Origin: Brevibacillus laterosporus
GTDB taxonomy: Bacteria; Bacillota; Bacilli; Brevibacillales; Brevibacillaceae
Direction: 5' to 3'
NCBI GenBank assembly: GCA_007833815.1
Contig: CP033464.1
Coordinates: forward strand, 3,218,001 to 3,282,000
DNA length: 64,000 nucleotides
Below, piece after piece: positions 44,210-53,624 of the stretch. A program made the position numbers and the translations under genes. Every line of letters begins with the position of its first letter. The stretch's first letter is position 1. Below the pieces are notes generated by a model. That model ran no database searches. It saw nothing but the letters and a program-made list of their open reading frames with translations, and had not been told where the DNA came from.

Positions 44210-45448
44210 ATGAAAGAAGAAGCAAAAAAGGTACTAAAAAAATTGGAAGCGCACGGCTACGAAGCTTATTTTGTCGGCGGTTGCGTCAGGGATTGGCTTC
44301 TTCACCGTCCTGTTCATGATATAGATATATGTACAAATGCCCATCCGTGCGACATTATGAATTTGTTCCCCGATCATATTCCCACGGGATTACAGCATGG
44401 AACCATAACAGTTAAGCAGGATGGCTATCTGTTTGAAGTGACGACATTTCGGACGGAGGGAATATATGAAGATTTTCGTCGACCAAGCGAAGTTAAGTAT
44501 GTAAATGAAGTGGTAGAGGACTTAGCGCGCCGGGATTTTACGATTAATGCGATGGCGATGAAACACAACAAAGAATTAATTGATCCTTTTTTTGGTTTGG
44601 AGGATGTAAACGATCATGTAATTCGTGCTGTGGGTGATGCTAATCGTAGATTTCAGGAAGATGCATTACGCCTCGTTCGGGCTGTTCGTTTTGCTTCTCA
44701 GCTAGGTTTTCAGATTGAAGATGATACAAGAAAGGCTATGAGGGAAAAGGCACCGTTGCTGATCCATATTGCCGTAGAGAGGGTTCGTGAAGAGTGTAAT
44801 AAGGCCATTGATAGCAAGCATCCAGATAAAGGATTTCAATACGCTCAACAAACTAAGCTATTTCAAGCTATCCCGGCTCTGCAACAATTATTTGACCAGT
44901 CAACGCTTCAGTTGTGGAGATTACATACTGTAGAGAGCATAATCCATAAGTGGGTGTTATTATTCTTTGCTGCTGATTTCACTTGGGAGCAGTCCCGCGA
45001 GTTATGCCGATACCTCAAGATGTCACGAAAAGAAGAAGAAACAATCATGTATCTCATGCAACAAATTACGCTTCTTCAGCCAACATGGGATCAATGCCAA
45101 TTTATAGACTGGACCAGATTAATTATGAAGTCTGGCTGGGAACGTTGTTATGATTTGGAAAAAGTGCTGGATGCCTTGTGGTGGAATGATCTTTCACGAA
45201 AGAAGGTCACACTTCAAACTGCCTTTGATAATATGACAGTGAAAACATTGAAAGAGTTGGCTGTGGACGGGTCCGATATAAGAAAGATAAGTGATCAAAA
45301 ACAAGGTGTTTGGATTCAACAAACCTTGGAGTATCTGTGGGAGTGTACTGTAGCTGGTGAACTTACTAACGAACCAGAAGTATTGCTGATGGCAGCAAAA
45401 GATTTTATACAGAATGAGAAGGCACTATACGTGGACGATAATAAATAA
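44210..45448 (+). CDS. cca: CCA tRNA nucleotidyltransferase
   Basis: 412 aa class II nucleotidyltransferase that adds or repairs the tRNA 3' CCA end. YFVGGCVRDWLL and the metal motif DIDICT are near residues 19-42; RRDFTINAMAM and the template motif EDALRLVRAVRFASQLGF follow. Called papS in older B. subtilis maps. ATG after GGACAGGAGG. Confidence 0.94.
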   Translation: MKEEAKKVLKKLEAHGYEAYFVGGCVRDWLLHRPVHDIDICTNAHPCDIMNLFPDHIPTGLQHGTITVKQDGYLFEVTTFRTEGIYEDFRRPSEVKYVNEVVEDLARRDFTINAMAMKHNKELIDPFFGLEDVNDHVIRAVGDANRRFQEDALRLVRAVRFASQLGFQIEDDTRKAMREKAPLLIHIAVERVREECNKAIDSKHPDKGFQYAQQTKLFQAIPALQQLFDQSTLQLWRLHTVESIIHKWVLLFFAADFTWEQSRELCRYLKMSRKEEETIMYLMQQITLLQPTWDQCQFIDWTRLIMKSGWERCYDLEKVLDALWWNDLSRKKVTLQTAFDNMTVKTLKELAVDGSDIRKISDQKQGVWIQQTLEYLWECTVAGELTNEPEVLLMAAKDFIQNEKALYVDDNK

Positions 45449-45596
45449 TGAATTGTGCGCCTAGATCATGGGTATGAAATAGACATAAAAGATAGTTTTG
45501 AATGGTAGAAAATAAAAATTTTGTAAATAGATCACTGGTGGGTGTACGAAAATAGGAATGGATCGTTATTTTTTGCGGCTATGATGGAGGAGACCT

Positions 45597-46574
45597 ATGA
45601 ATATTAAGCAAGAAATATTGCGTGCGTTTCGTAATCATCCACATGAATTTATTTCGGGTGAATATTTAAGTCAAAATTGTAACTGCACACGAGCAGCTGT
45701 ATGGAAACACATAGAAGAGCTACGTCAAGAGGGATATGAGTTTGAAGCGGTGCGCAAATCGGGGTATCGACTCGTTTCCTCCCCAGATTCGTTATCTGCT
45801 GAAGAGATTTTATCTGCAATGCAAACAGAGCGTATTGGAAAAAATATAGTAGCCTATGAAACGGTTCCAACAACACAGGTATTGGCACATGAACTGGCTT
45901 CCAAGGGTGCGCCTGAGGGAACTTTAGTAGTAGCTGATCAACAAATAGGTGGTAAAGGTCGTTTAGGTCGGGTCTGGCACTCACCAAAAGGGACAGGCAT
46001 TTGGATGAGTTTGGTGTTGCGTCCGGTCATACCAATCGGACGTGCTCCCCAAATGACGTTGTTAACAGCGGTTGCTATGGCTAAAACAATTCAAGAGTTT
46101 CAGATCTCTGTTAAAATTAAATGGCCTAATGATATCTTTGTACAGGGCAAAAAAGTATGCGGGATTTTGACAGAGCTACATGCGGAGGCCGACCGTGTAA
46201 ATTATTTAATTATTGGGATCGGCATCAATGTAAATAATCAACAATCAGATTTTGATCCAGCACTCCAAGAAATTGCAACCTCGTTACGTCTAGCGTTAGG
46301 TGAGCCATTGAAGAGATCCCAATTTATTCAAGCATTTTGTCGTCAATTTGAACAATTATATCTGTCGTATTTGAGCGACGGATTCAGTCAAATCAAGATT
46401 GAATGGGAAGCTCTTTCGATGTCCTTGCATCGTCGTGTCACAGTCCGTACTCTACAAACAGTACTGGAAGGTGAGGCAACAGGTTTAAATGATGAGGGAG
46501 TACTTTTGCTACGTGATGATCAGGGAGTCATGCACAAGGTGTATTCCGCTGATATTGAGTATAGCGAGACCTAG
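45597..46574 (+). CDS. birA: biotin operon repressor / biotin-protein ligase
   Basis: 325 aa bifunctional BirA. N-terminal winged helix (GEYLSQNCNCTRAAVWKHIEE, residues 21-41), then the ligase domain with the biotinyl-AMP loop GGKGRLGRVW (118-127), KIKWPNDIF and IIGIGINVNN, then a C-terminal SH3-like domain. It activates biotin, modifies carboxylases and represses biotin genes. ATG after GGAGGAG. Confidence 0.95.
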   Translation: MNIKQEILRAFRNHPHEFISGEYLSQNCNCTRAAVWKHIEELRQEGYEFEAVRKSGYRLVSSPDSLSAEEILSAMQTERIGKNIVAYETVPTTQVLAHELASKGAPEGTLVVADQQIGGKGRLGRVWHSPKGTGIWMSLVLRPVIPIGRAPQMTLLTAVAMAKTIQEFQISVKIKWPNDIFVQGKKVCGILTELHAEADRVNYLIIGIGINVNNQQSDFDPALQEIATSLRLALGEPLKRSQFIQAFCRQFEQLYLSYLSDGFSQIKIEWEALSMSLHRRVTVRTLQTVLEGEATGLNDEGVLLLRDDQGVMHKVYSADIEYSET

Positions 46575-46600
46575 AAAATTTTGTTATACTGCTTCTGAAG

Positions 46601-46769
46601 GCTATATCCCATGGGAATAGCACTTCCTTTTACGAAGTATGCTAGGAAAACATGTTTACAAAAAAATCTGCTCTAAGCCTAAAAGGACCGAGACAGAAGG
46701 AAGAGATTCGAATGGACTACGTGCTTTATTGCGTATACACGACCTTCGCCTGCGGTGCGGAGGTTTTTT
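46601..46769 (+). promoter_or_regulatory. structured leader of panBCD, pan-RNA-motif-like, ending in a terminator
   Basis: Three hairpins precede panB. The first is GCTA-ta-TCCC/GGGA-a-TAGC at 46601-46621. The second, at 46667-46697, is TCTG-CTC ... GCC with loop TAAAA and GG(A)C ... GAG(A)CAGA, with two single bulged adenines on the 3' side. The third, at 46742-46769, is a G-C rich terminator (ACCTTCGC/GCGGAGGT with T6). Two bulged adenines are the hallmark of the pan RNA motif known upstream of panB in Bacillota; I recall that feature but cannot run a covariance search. The terminator 75 bp before panB suggests attenuation. Confidence 0.5.
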
Positions 46770-46844
46770 GGTATGTACAAAGTGCGCTAAGGGATGCCAT
46801 TGGAATGATTTCAAAAACGGTATTGGGTGTAGGAGACAACGGGA

Positions 46845-47711
46845 GTGTCTAATGTGCAAGAAAAGAAACCTGTAACGACGTCCAAATTACGTCAGATGAA
46901 ACAAAAAAATGAGCCAATTACCATGCTTACCGCCTATGATTATCCCTCTGCGAAATTGGCAGATGAAGCTGGAATAGACATCCTGTTAGTGGGAGATTCC
47001 CTTGGCATGGTTGTGCTAGGCTATGAGTCTACGGTGTCAGTCACCATGGATGACATGGTTCATCACACAAAAGCCGTTACACGTGCGGCAAAAACAGCAT
47101 TTGTTGTAGCGGACATGCCATTTCTGACGTGCCACGGTACCGTAGAGGAAGCAATTCACCATGCTGGCCGATTAATTCAAGAAGGCAACGCAAAGGCTGT
47201 GAAGATTGAAGGGGGAGAAGAGATTCTTCCTATTGTCAAAAGGTGTACAAAAGCTGGAATTCCTGTAATGGGTCATTTGGGGTTAACACCGCAATCCGTC
47301 CATCAATTAGGCGGTTATAAGGTACAAGGAAAAGATCTAGAATCCGCAAAGCAATTAATAACTGATGCAAAAGCTTTAGAAGAAGCCGGAGCCTTTGGTA
47401 TTGTTTTGGAATGCGTACCAGCAGAGGTAACAGCGAAGGTAACTGAAGCTGTAGAAATTCCCGTGATTGGCATTGGGGCAGGAGCAGTGTGCGATGGGCA
47501 GGTTCTCGTGTTCCACGATGTGCTATCCTATGCCTCCAGTATTACACCTAAATTTGTAAAATCATACGCCCAGATCGGTGACATGATTCAGTCAGCGATT
47601 TCTCAATATGTATTAGAAGTAAGAAACAAACAATTTCCCGAACAACGACACGCTTTTGCAGCCTCGGAGGAGACCATTCAGCAATTATATGGAGAAGAGG
47701 TACGACGATGA
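46845..47711 (+). CDS. panB: 3-methyl-2-oxobutanoate hydroxymethyltransferase
   Basis: 288 aa from GTG 46845 (AGGAG nine bases before); GTG 46854 is an alternative with GGGAG. It forms ketopantoate. Motifs: [48 protein letters not shown] and IGIGAG. Overlaps panC by 4 bp (ATGA). Confidence 0.95.
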   Translation: MSNVQEKKPVTTSKLRQMKQKNEPITMLTAYDYPSAKLADEAGIDILLVGDSLGMVVLGYESTVSVTMDDMVHHTKAVTRAAKTAFVVADMPFLTCHGTVEEAIHHAGRLIQEGNAKAVKIEGGEEILPIVKRCTKAGIPVMGHLGLTPQSVHQLGGYKVQGKDLESAKQLITDAKALEEAGAFGIVLECVPAEVTAKVTEAVEIPVIGIGAGAVCDGQVLVFHDVLSYASSITPKFVKSYAQIGDMIQSAISQYVLEVRNKQFPEQRHAFAASEETIQQLYGEEVRR

Positions 47712-48565
47712 TTACGATTAGCACCATTAGAGAATTGCGTGAAGCGCTTTCCGTATACAAACGGGAAGGGAAAACGATCGGATTTGTGCCAACAATGGGG
47801 TATTTACATGAGGGACATCTCAGTCTTGTACAGCGAGCAAAAGGCGAAACAGATGTGGTGGTCATGAGCATTTTTGTTAACCCACTCCAATTTGGTCCAA
47901 ACGAGGATTTTTCCGTCTATCCGCGTGATCTAGCTCGTGATCAGGAATTAGCGCAGAATGAAGGAGTAGACTACCTATTTGCTCCGTCTGTAGAGGAAAT
48001 GTATCCACGCCCCATGCTGACGAATGTTTCTGTGCAAAACGTTACGGAAGCCTTGTGTGGGTTATCGCGACCGGGTCATTTTGATGGAGTAGCAACAGTG
48101 GTCACCAAGCTATTTAACATTGTGGGTGCTGATAAAGCTTTCTTTGGTCAAAAAGACGCTCAACAGGTAGCCGTCATTGAACAAATGGTGTATGATTTAC
48201 AAATGCCTGTACAGATCGTTCCATGCCCTATTTATCGAGAAGTGGATGGATTGGCAATGAGCTCTCGCAATGTATTTATGTCGGAAGAGGAACGATCACA
48301 AGCATTAATCCTCTCCAAAAGTTTGCGTCATGCAGAAGAGGTGATTGCTAATCAGCAAAGAGACGTAGCAGTGCTTATTAACGAAGTGCGCTATCTCATC
48401 CAAAGTCAACCTTTGGCAGATATAGAATATGTAGAAGTGAAACGTTATCCTGACATGAGCGATATAGAACTTCTAAAAACTGGGGATAGAATTTTATTTG
48501 CTCTCGCAGTAAAATTTGGTCGTACGCGTTTAATTGATAACGTAATACTTACTGTTGTCGATTAA
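47708..48565 (+). CDS. panC: pantothenate synthetase
   Basis: 285 aa. It joins pantoate and beta-alanine using ATP. Adenylation motifs [13 protein letters not shown] (HxGH) and MSSRNVFMS, plus FFGQKDAQQ. It overlaps panB at ATGA. Confidence 0.96.
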   Translation: MITISTIRELREALSVYKREGKTIGFVPTMGYLHEGHLSLVQRAKGETDVVVMSIFVNPLQFGPNEDFSVYPRDLARDQELAQNEGVDYLFAPSVEEMYPRPMLTNVSVQNVTEALCGLSRPGHFDGVATVVTKLFNIVGADKAFFGQKDAQQVAVIEQMVYDLQMPVQIVPCPIYREVDGLAMSSRNVFMSEEERSQALILSKSLRHAEEVIANQQRDVAVLINEVRYLIQSQPLADIEYVEVKRYPDMSDIELLKTGDRILFALAVKFGRTRLIDNVILTVVD

Positions 48566-48629
48566 AAACTGTGAACGAAAGCTGTTAGATATAGATAAGA
48601 TTCATATACAATCAAGGGAGCGAATTGAA

Positions 48630-49013
48630 ATGTTTCGTACAATGATGACCGCCAAAATTCACCGTGCTACCGTAACGGAAGCGAATTTAAATTATGTAGG
48701 TAGCATAACGATAGATAAAGATATCCTGGACGCACTTGATTTGTTACCAAATGAGAAAGTTCAGATTGTAAATAATAATAACGGAGCGCGTCTTGAAACA
48801 TACATTATTGAAGGTGAACCGGGCAGTGGTGTTATTTGTTTAAATGGAGCTGCTGCAAGGCTCGTTCAGCCAGGGGATGTGGTTATCATCATTGCTTATG
48901 CGATGATGAAAGATGAGCAGGCTCGCAATCATAAGCCTAAGGTAGCCATTATGGACGAGCATAATAAAATCGCTCAATTACTTGCAGAAGAGGTACATGC
49001 TACCATTTTATAG
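48630..49013 (+). CDS. panD: aspartate 1-decarboxylase precursor
   Basis: 127 aa pyruvoyl enzyme making beta-alanine. The self-cleavage site is the Gly-Ser bond in YVGSITID (Ser becomes the pyruvoyl group); the ATG at 48630 lies behind GGGAGCG. The [19 protein letters not shown] stretch is canonical. It completes panBCD, so the operon supplies both pantothenate precursors. Confidence 0.96.
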   Translation: MFRTMMTAKIHRATVTEANLNYVGSITIDKDILDALDLLPNEKVQIVNNNNGARLETYIIEGEPGSGVICLNGAAARLVQPGDVVIIIAYAMMKDEQARNHKPKVAIMDEHNKIAQLLAEEVHATIL

Positions 49014-49050
49014 ATAAGAGCTGGAATTACTACCAATGCTATTTTTGCAT

Positions 49051-49116
49051 AGAGCCATCCCACTTGTGAGACAATGAGACTACTCACTCTGACAAGGGGG
49101 TGGCTCTTATTTTTAT
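49051..49116 (+). terminator. panD terminator overlapping the start region of the next gene
   Basis: AGAGCCATCCC-a-CTTGT pairs with ACAAG-GGGGTGGCTCT over about 16 positions, followed by TATTTTTA. The 3' arm contains AAGGGGGTGG, the only Shine-Dalgarno-like sequence for the following TPR gene. Confidence 0.8.
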
Positions 49117-50617
49117 AGAGGATTGGTTTGAGGAATTATATCAAAAAGTGGCGCGCATTGAGGAAGATTGGGCCACTTCTTCAACAGAAAAGCAAGAACA
49201 CCTGATTCGACAGTTAAAGCAACTCCGAACATGTAGTGATCAGGTTATTGATCTTTGGCTAAAATATGAAGAGAAGCTAAATGAAGTAATTCGTATGATT
49301 AAGCAAACGAGTGATATATCCGTTTCTCCAAAAGTAAACTTGTATGAGGAGCATCAAAAGCAGTCAGAGTATTTTGATGTAGGAGAGGGACCAGAAGGAA
49401 TTGAAAAGGAATTACAGCAACCACTCTTATTGTCTACTTTGCTTGAAGGAGATCAACCGCAAAAAGAGAAACAGCGGGAGTTATATGAAAGGGCAGAGGG
49501 ATTTTATCACCTACGTTTATATGAACAGGCCAAACAGCACTTCGCCTCTTTTCTTGAACAGGCACCTGATTGGGAAAGTGGGCGTCTGTATTATGCATAC
49601 AGTCTTTATTACTGCCTGGACCATGAACTTGCTTTAAAAGAGTTTCGGGTGTTAACGCGAACTGCTGTTTCGCCTAAAGTGGTTTCTATTAGTTATAATG
49701 CATTAGGGTGTATGTATGTTCAGGAACAAAATTGGTTGGAAGCCATGCAAGCGTTTGAAATGGCTTTATCCGTCCGCCCTCAGTATGCAGAGAGTATGTA
49801 TAATTTAGCGATCTGTTTTTTGGAGCAGGGAGAAACAGAAGAAACAATGAAAATATGTGAACAGTTACTAGAAGAACAAGATCAGGATTGGGAACTACAG
49901 GTTCTTTATCTACGTGCTGTTCGCCAATTATTTGCTCAATATCCACAAAAAGATATAGAGCTAATGCTAAAAATGTATGAACCGAATCGAAATCTGGATA
50001 CGCCTACTTTATGGGAATTGGCTATGCTAGCGGAACAGGCAGGATTTTATCAGCATGCTCTCAGTTGCTATCAATTTCTATTGGAACGGCAACCCTTAGA
50101 TGCAGGCATTTGGCATGCGGTTGCTTGGAACAAGTGGCTTTTAGATGGTCCAACCCAAGCGATGCCTGCTTTAAAGAAGGCACTTACACTAGCGCCTGAG
50201 CATCCTGACTACTTATTCTCGTATGGCTGGATGCAACTCGCAACAGGTGAAATAACCTCGGCACGGATAGCCTTTTCAAAAATCTTGAACGCAACTGAGA
50301 ATCATCATCTTGGCTTGCTTGGGTTAATTTACGCACATGAAGGAGAAGGGGCGTTTGATCAAGCGAAAGATCTAGCTACTACTCTGATTGAAAAGCAGGA
50401 TCAGTACTCACAGATGTTAGGACATTATCAACTGGGGAAGCTTTCTCTTCAACAAGGAAATCAAAGGGAAGCAAGCCAATATTTAGAGAAAGCGCGCGCG
50501 TATAGCGATGTTATTCCAGAGGTAAATCAATGGTGGGAGCGATGTAAGAACGCTGAGGACCAAGTGCAAGGAAATAAGAAAACGGCAGGAATTTCAACAT
50601 CAACTGCCGAATGGTAA
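49100..50617 (+). CDS. large tetratricopeptide repeat protein
   Basis: Up to 505 aa, soluble. After a helical N-terminus of about 120 residues come many TPR pairs (for example FYHLRLYEQAKQHFASFL, ALGCMYVQEQNWLEAMQAF, SMYNLAICFLEQGETEETM, LGKLSLQQGNQREASQYL). The start is uncertain: GTG 49100 directly abuts the ribosome-site-like AAGGGGG, which is too close, whereas ATT 49109 has ideal spacing (AUU is a rare start codon, known from infC). GTG 49148 is a further option. Function unknown. Confidence 0.75.
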   Translation: MALIFIEDWFEELYQKVARIEEDWATSSTEKQEHLIRQLKQLRTCSDQVIDLWLKYEEKLNEVIRMIKQTSDISVSPKVNLYEEHQKQSEYFDVGEGPEGIEKELQQPLLLSTLLEGDQPQKEKQRELYERAEGFYHLRLYEQAKQHFASFLEQAPDWESGRLYYAYSLYYCLDHELALKEFRVLTRTAVSPKVVSISYNALGCMYVQEQNWLEAMQAFEMALSVRPQYAESMYNLAICFLEQGETEETMKICEQLLEEQDQDWELQVLYLRAVRQLFAQYPQKDIELMLKMYEPNRNLDTPTLWELAMLAEQAGFYQHALSCYQFLLERQPLDAGIWHAVAWNKWLLDGPTQAMPALKKALTLAPEHPDYLFSYGWMQLATGEITSARIAFSKILNATENHHLGLLGLIYAHEGEGAFDQAKDLATTLIEKQDQYSQMLGHYQLGKLSLQQGNQREASQYLEKARAYSDVIPEVNQWWERCKNAEDQVQGNKKTAGISTSTAEW

Positions 50618-50667
50618 AAGAAAAACAGTAGCAGCATGAGTTGTGAGTGTCAATAGAGGTGACGATA

Positions 50668-53568
50668 GTGAAGCAGTTCATCGTCGTAGATTTTGAAACT
50701 ACGGGTAATCAGCCACGGCAGGGAGACTCGATCATTCAGATCGGTGCTGTCGTGGTAGAGAATGGACAAATAATAGAAAGTTACTCCACATTTGTAAAAC
50801 CAAAGAAAAAAATCCCGCCATTCATCACGCAATTAACGGGAATAACTAATAAGATGGTCAGCAATGCTCCTTCTATGGAAGATGTGCTACCTGATTTGTT
50901 ACGCCTATTAGCTGGGCGTGTTTTTGTAGCGCATAACGCAGCGTTCGACTTGAACTTTTTGCAAGAAGCCCTGCTGAGCCAGGGCTATTACCCATTTGAT
51001 GGGCCTATTTTGGATACAGTGGAATTAGCACGTGTATTGTTGCCTACGCAAAGTGGCTACCGGCTAGTGGAGCTAACATCTGATTTTGAAATTAAGCATG
51101 AAAATCCACATCAAGCAGACAGTGACGCTATTGCTACTGCGCATTTATTGTTACGATTGTTAGATACTATAAATAAGCTTCCTCTTATCACCATTCAAGG
51201 GTTGCAGATGATGATTTCTTCTTTCCGTTTTGATGTAGGTACTTTGTTAAGAGAGATTGAGATGGAGAAGTTAATACATAGTTTTCCTGTAGAAGAGGCA
51301 GGTTCCTTTGCAAGTGCACCTCCTACACCAGAGGAAGCAGGGAAGTATGATCTGTTTCGAAATCTTGGTCTAAAACAACGCAAGAAATGGACAGAAAAAA
51401 AATCGGAACAAGTACCGATTCATTTTCATTTTGAACCATTTTTGGAGCGGATGGTTGCAGTAGATGGGGACGGATTTGCGCTTCATCATGAAAATTATGA
51501 AAGACGTGAGCCACAGGAAGCGATGATGCATGCTGTGAACCAAGCTTTTACTGATCAGAAGCATTTATTGGTGGAAGCGGGAACAGGGACGGGTAAATCG
51601 TTGGGCTATTTGTTGCCAAGTATTTTATGGGCACGTACGCATAAACAGCAAGTAATTGTGAGTACGCACACGATTCATTTGCAGGACCAACTTTTTCAAA
51701 AAGATATTCCTCTGTTGCAGAAAGCATTGCCGTTTACCTTTCGAGTTGCCCAATTAAAGGGAAGAGGAAATTATCTGTGCTTGCGAAAATTTGAACAAAG
51801 CATAGAGACACAAGAAGGGTCAACACAAGACATACAGTTAGCTAAAGCACAAATATTAACATGGCTCACAGAAACAACTACGGGTGATGTGGAAGAGCTT
51901 AGTCTAAGTCCGAGTGGGCAATCGTTCTGGCAATCAGTCAAGAGCGATACAGCTTCCTGTCTGAATCGTGAGTGTCCATGGTTTAGCCGTTGTTTTTACT
52001 TTCAAGCGAAACAACAAGCAAAAGAAGCTGATGTGATTATTGTTAATCATGCTTTATTAATTAGTGATATTGAAAAAGAGAATGGCGTCTTGCCTTCATT
52101 TGAGATTGCAATTATTGATGAGGCTCACCAACTTGATGAAGTAGCAAGCCAACACTTTGGTACCCAGTTGTCTAGTATAGAAATGTTTCAATTAATAGAG
52201 CAACTAGGGGTTGAGGGTGACAAGCAGATGCTCCTCATGTTTGCCAATGAATTGAAGGTGTGGCAATCAGCTGAGAAACCGAGGATAGAACAGCATCTGC
52301 AACAAGTTAAGGTAGAGCAACAGATATTAAAAGAGGCTGTCACAAACTGGCTACAGCTATTTTATCACTGGGGTACCGAACGAAGTGTGGAAACAGGAGA
52401 ATCTCAGAGAGCCACACTGCGATATAAAAAAGAAGACTTTGAGGAAAAATATAAAAAACTTGGGAAATCAACCAATCTAGTTTTACAAAAATTAGGCGAT
52501 GTAGCCAAGGAAGTTGAACAGTTACTGGCCATTTTGTTACAACAACAAGCAGAAGTTCCGTATTCATTACAACGATTGCAAACTGATGTTACTGGTTTAG
52601 TAGAAGAGATCAATCATGTGGCTATAAAACTTCACTTTTTGTTAATAGAAGAGCAGGATGGGCATGTAAGCTGGATGGAAACAGAGACAAGAACGTCTCG
52701 TAAACAGCTCTTTTTCTTTAAAACACCACTTGATATAGCAGATACCTTGCGTACGACATTATTAGAGCCAAAACGAAGTGTTATTATGACATCTGCTACA
52801 TTAACCGTGAAGAACAAGTTTACCTACTTTATGGAGCGCATGGGATTTGCTGATCTTCCAGAAGAACGAGTAGAAACGCTCTCTCTTCCATCCCCCTTTG
52901 ACTATGGACAACAAGGACTCATTGTGATTCCTTCCGATTTTCCCTCTGTAAAAAAAGAGGGAGAACAACTATTCGTGGAAGCTGTTATTGCTGGCTGTGT
53001 TGATGCTGTTCGAGCAAGTGAGGGTCGGACCATGATTCTCTTTACCTCATACAGTATGTTGAAAAGTGTCTATGAAGGAATGAAAAGCTTATTGGAAGGT
53101 GAAGAGTTCGAATTACTTGGTCATGGCATTGATTCAAGTAACAGAAGTAAGCTGGTACGTCGCTTTCAGACAGGGTCAAAAACGGTGCTTTTAGGAACGA
53201 ATAGCTTCTGGGAAGGTGTAGATATACCAGGAGATGTGTTGAGCTGCCTGATTATTGTACGTTTACCCTTTCAGCCTCCCAATCATCCGCTTTTGGAAGG
53301 ACGTTCGGAGAGACTAAAGGCAGAGAAAAAGAATCCTTTCATGACGCTTTCCTTGCCGCATGCTGTTATTCGTTTTAAGCAGGGAGTAGGTCGATTAATA
53401 CGTCAACAAACAGATCGTGGTGTCGTAATTGTGTTTGATACACGTATTATAGAAGCCAGATATGGCCGGATGTTCTTGCAATCCTTGCCACCTTATCAGG
53501 TAGAAACCGGTCCATGGACTACGTTGCGTGAGAGTATTGCTCCATTTTTGCAAGGAAACAGTAGATAA
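50668..53568 (+). CDS. dinG: DinG-family helicase with N-terminal 3'-5' exonuclease domain
   Basis: 966 aa from GTG 50668, which follows AGAGGTGA; GTG 50647 is less likely. Residues 1-170 are a DnaQ-like exonuclease: VDFETTG (ExoI), VAHNAAFDLNF (ExoII), HQADSDAIAT (ExoIII). The helicase part has Walker A GTGTGKS near residue 305, DEAH box IIDEAHQ, and C-terminal motifs TSATLT, GTNSFWEGVDIPGD and QGVGRLIRQ. Four cysteines (NYLC, SCLNREC, RCFY) lie where XPD-like helicases hold a 4Fe-4S cluster. Confidence 0.94.
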   Translation: MKQFIVVDFETTGNQPRQGDSIIQIGAVVVENGQIIESYSTFVKPKKKIPPFITQLTGITNKMVSNAPSMEDVLPDLLRLLAGRVFVAHNAAFDLNFLQEALLSQGYYPFDGPILDTVELARVLLPTQSGYRLVELTSDFEIKHENPHQADSDAIATAHLLLRLLDTINKLPLITIQGLQMMISSFRFDVGTLLREIEMEKLIHSFPVEEAGSFASAPPTPEEAGKYDLFRNLGLKQRKKWTEKKSEQVPIHFHFEPFLERMVAVDGDGFALHHENYERREPQEAMMHAVNQAFTDQKHLLVEAGTGTGKSLGYLLPSILWARTHKQQVIVSTHTIHLQDQLFQKDIPLLQKALPFTFRVAQLKGRGNYLCLRKFEQSIETQEGSTQDIQLAKAQILTWLTETTTGDVEELSLSPSGQSFWQSVKSDTASCLNRECPWFSRCFYFQAKQQAKEADVIIVNHALLISDIEKENGVLPSFEIAIIDEAHQLDEVASQHFGTQLSSIEMFQLIEQLGVEGDKQMLLMFANELKVWQSAEKPRIEQHLQQVKVEQQILKEAVTNWLQLFYHWGTERSVETGESQRATLRYKKEDFEEKYKKLGKSTNLVLQKLGDVAKEVEQLLAILLQQQAEVPYSLQRLQTDVTGLVEEINHVAIKLHFLLIEEQDGHVSWMETETRTSRKQLFFFKTPLDIADTLRTTLLEPKRSVIMTSATLTVKNKFTYFMERMGFADLPEERVETLSLPSPFDYGQQGLIVIPSDFPSVKKEGEQLFVEAVIAGCVDAVRASEGRTMILFTSYSMLKSVYEGMKSLLEGEEFELLGHGIDSSNRSKLVRRFQTGSKTVLLGTNSFWEGVDIPGDVLSCLIIVRLPFQPPNHPLLEGRSERLKAEKKNPFMTLSLPHAVIRFKQGVGRLIRQQTDRGVVIVFDTRIIEARYGRMFLQSLPPYQVETGPWTTLRESIAPFLQGNSR

Positions 53569-53624
53569 GGACTCTGTATCGTAATGATTTGACCCAAGCC
53601 GATTATTAGGAGGAAGGCAAATCC

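Noticed and set aside
46581-46660. Possible BirA operator (TTGTTA ... GTTTACAA) after birA
   Set aside because: The half-sites are about 70 bp apart rather than the usual 14-16, and the region is better explained as the panBCD leader.
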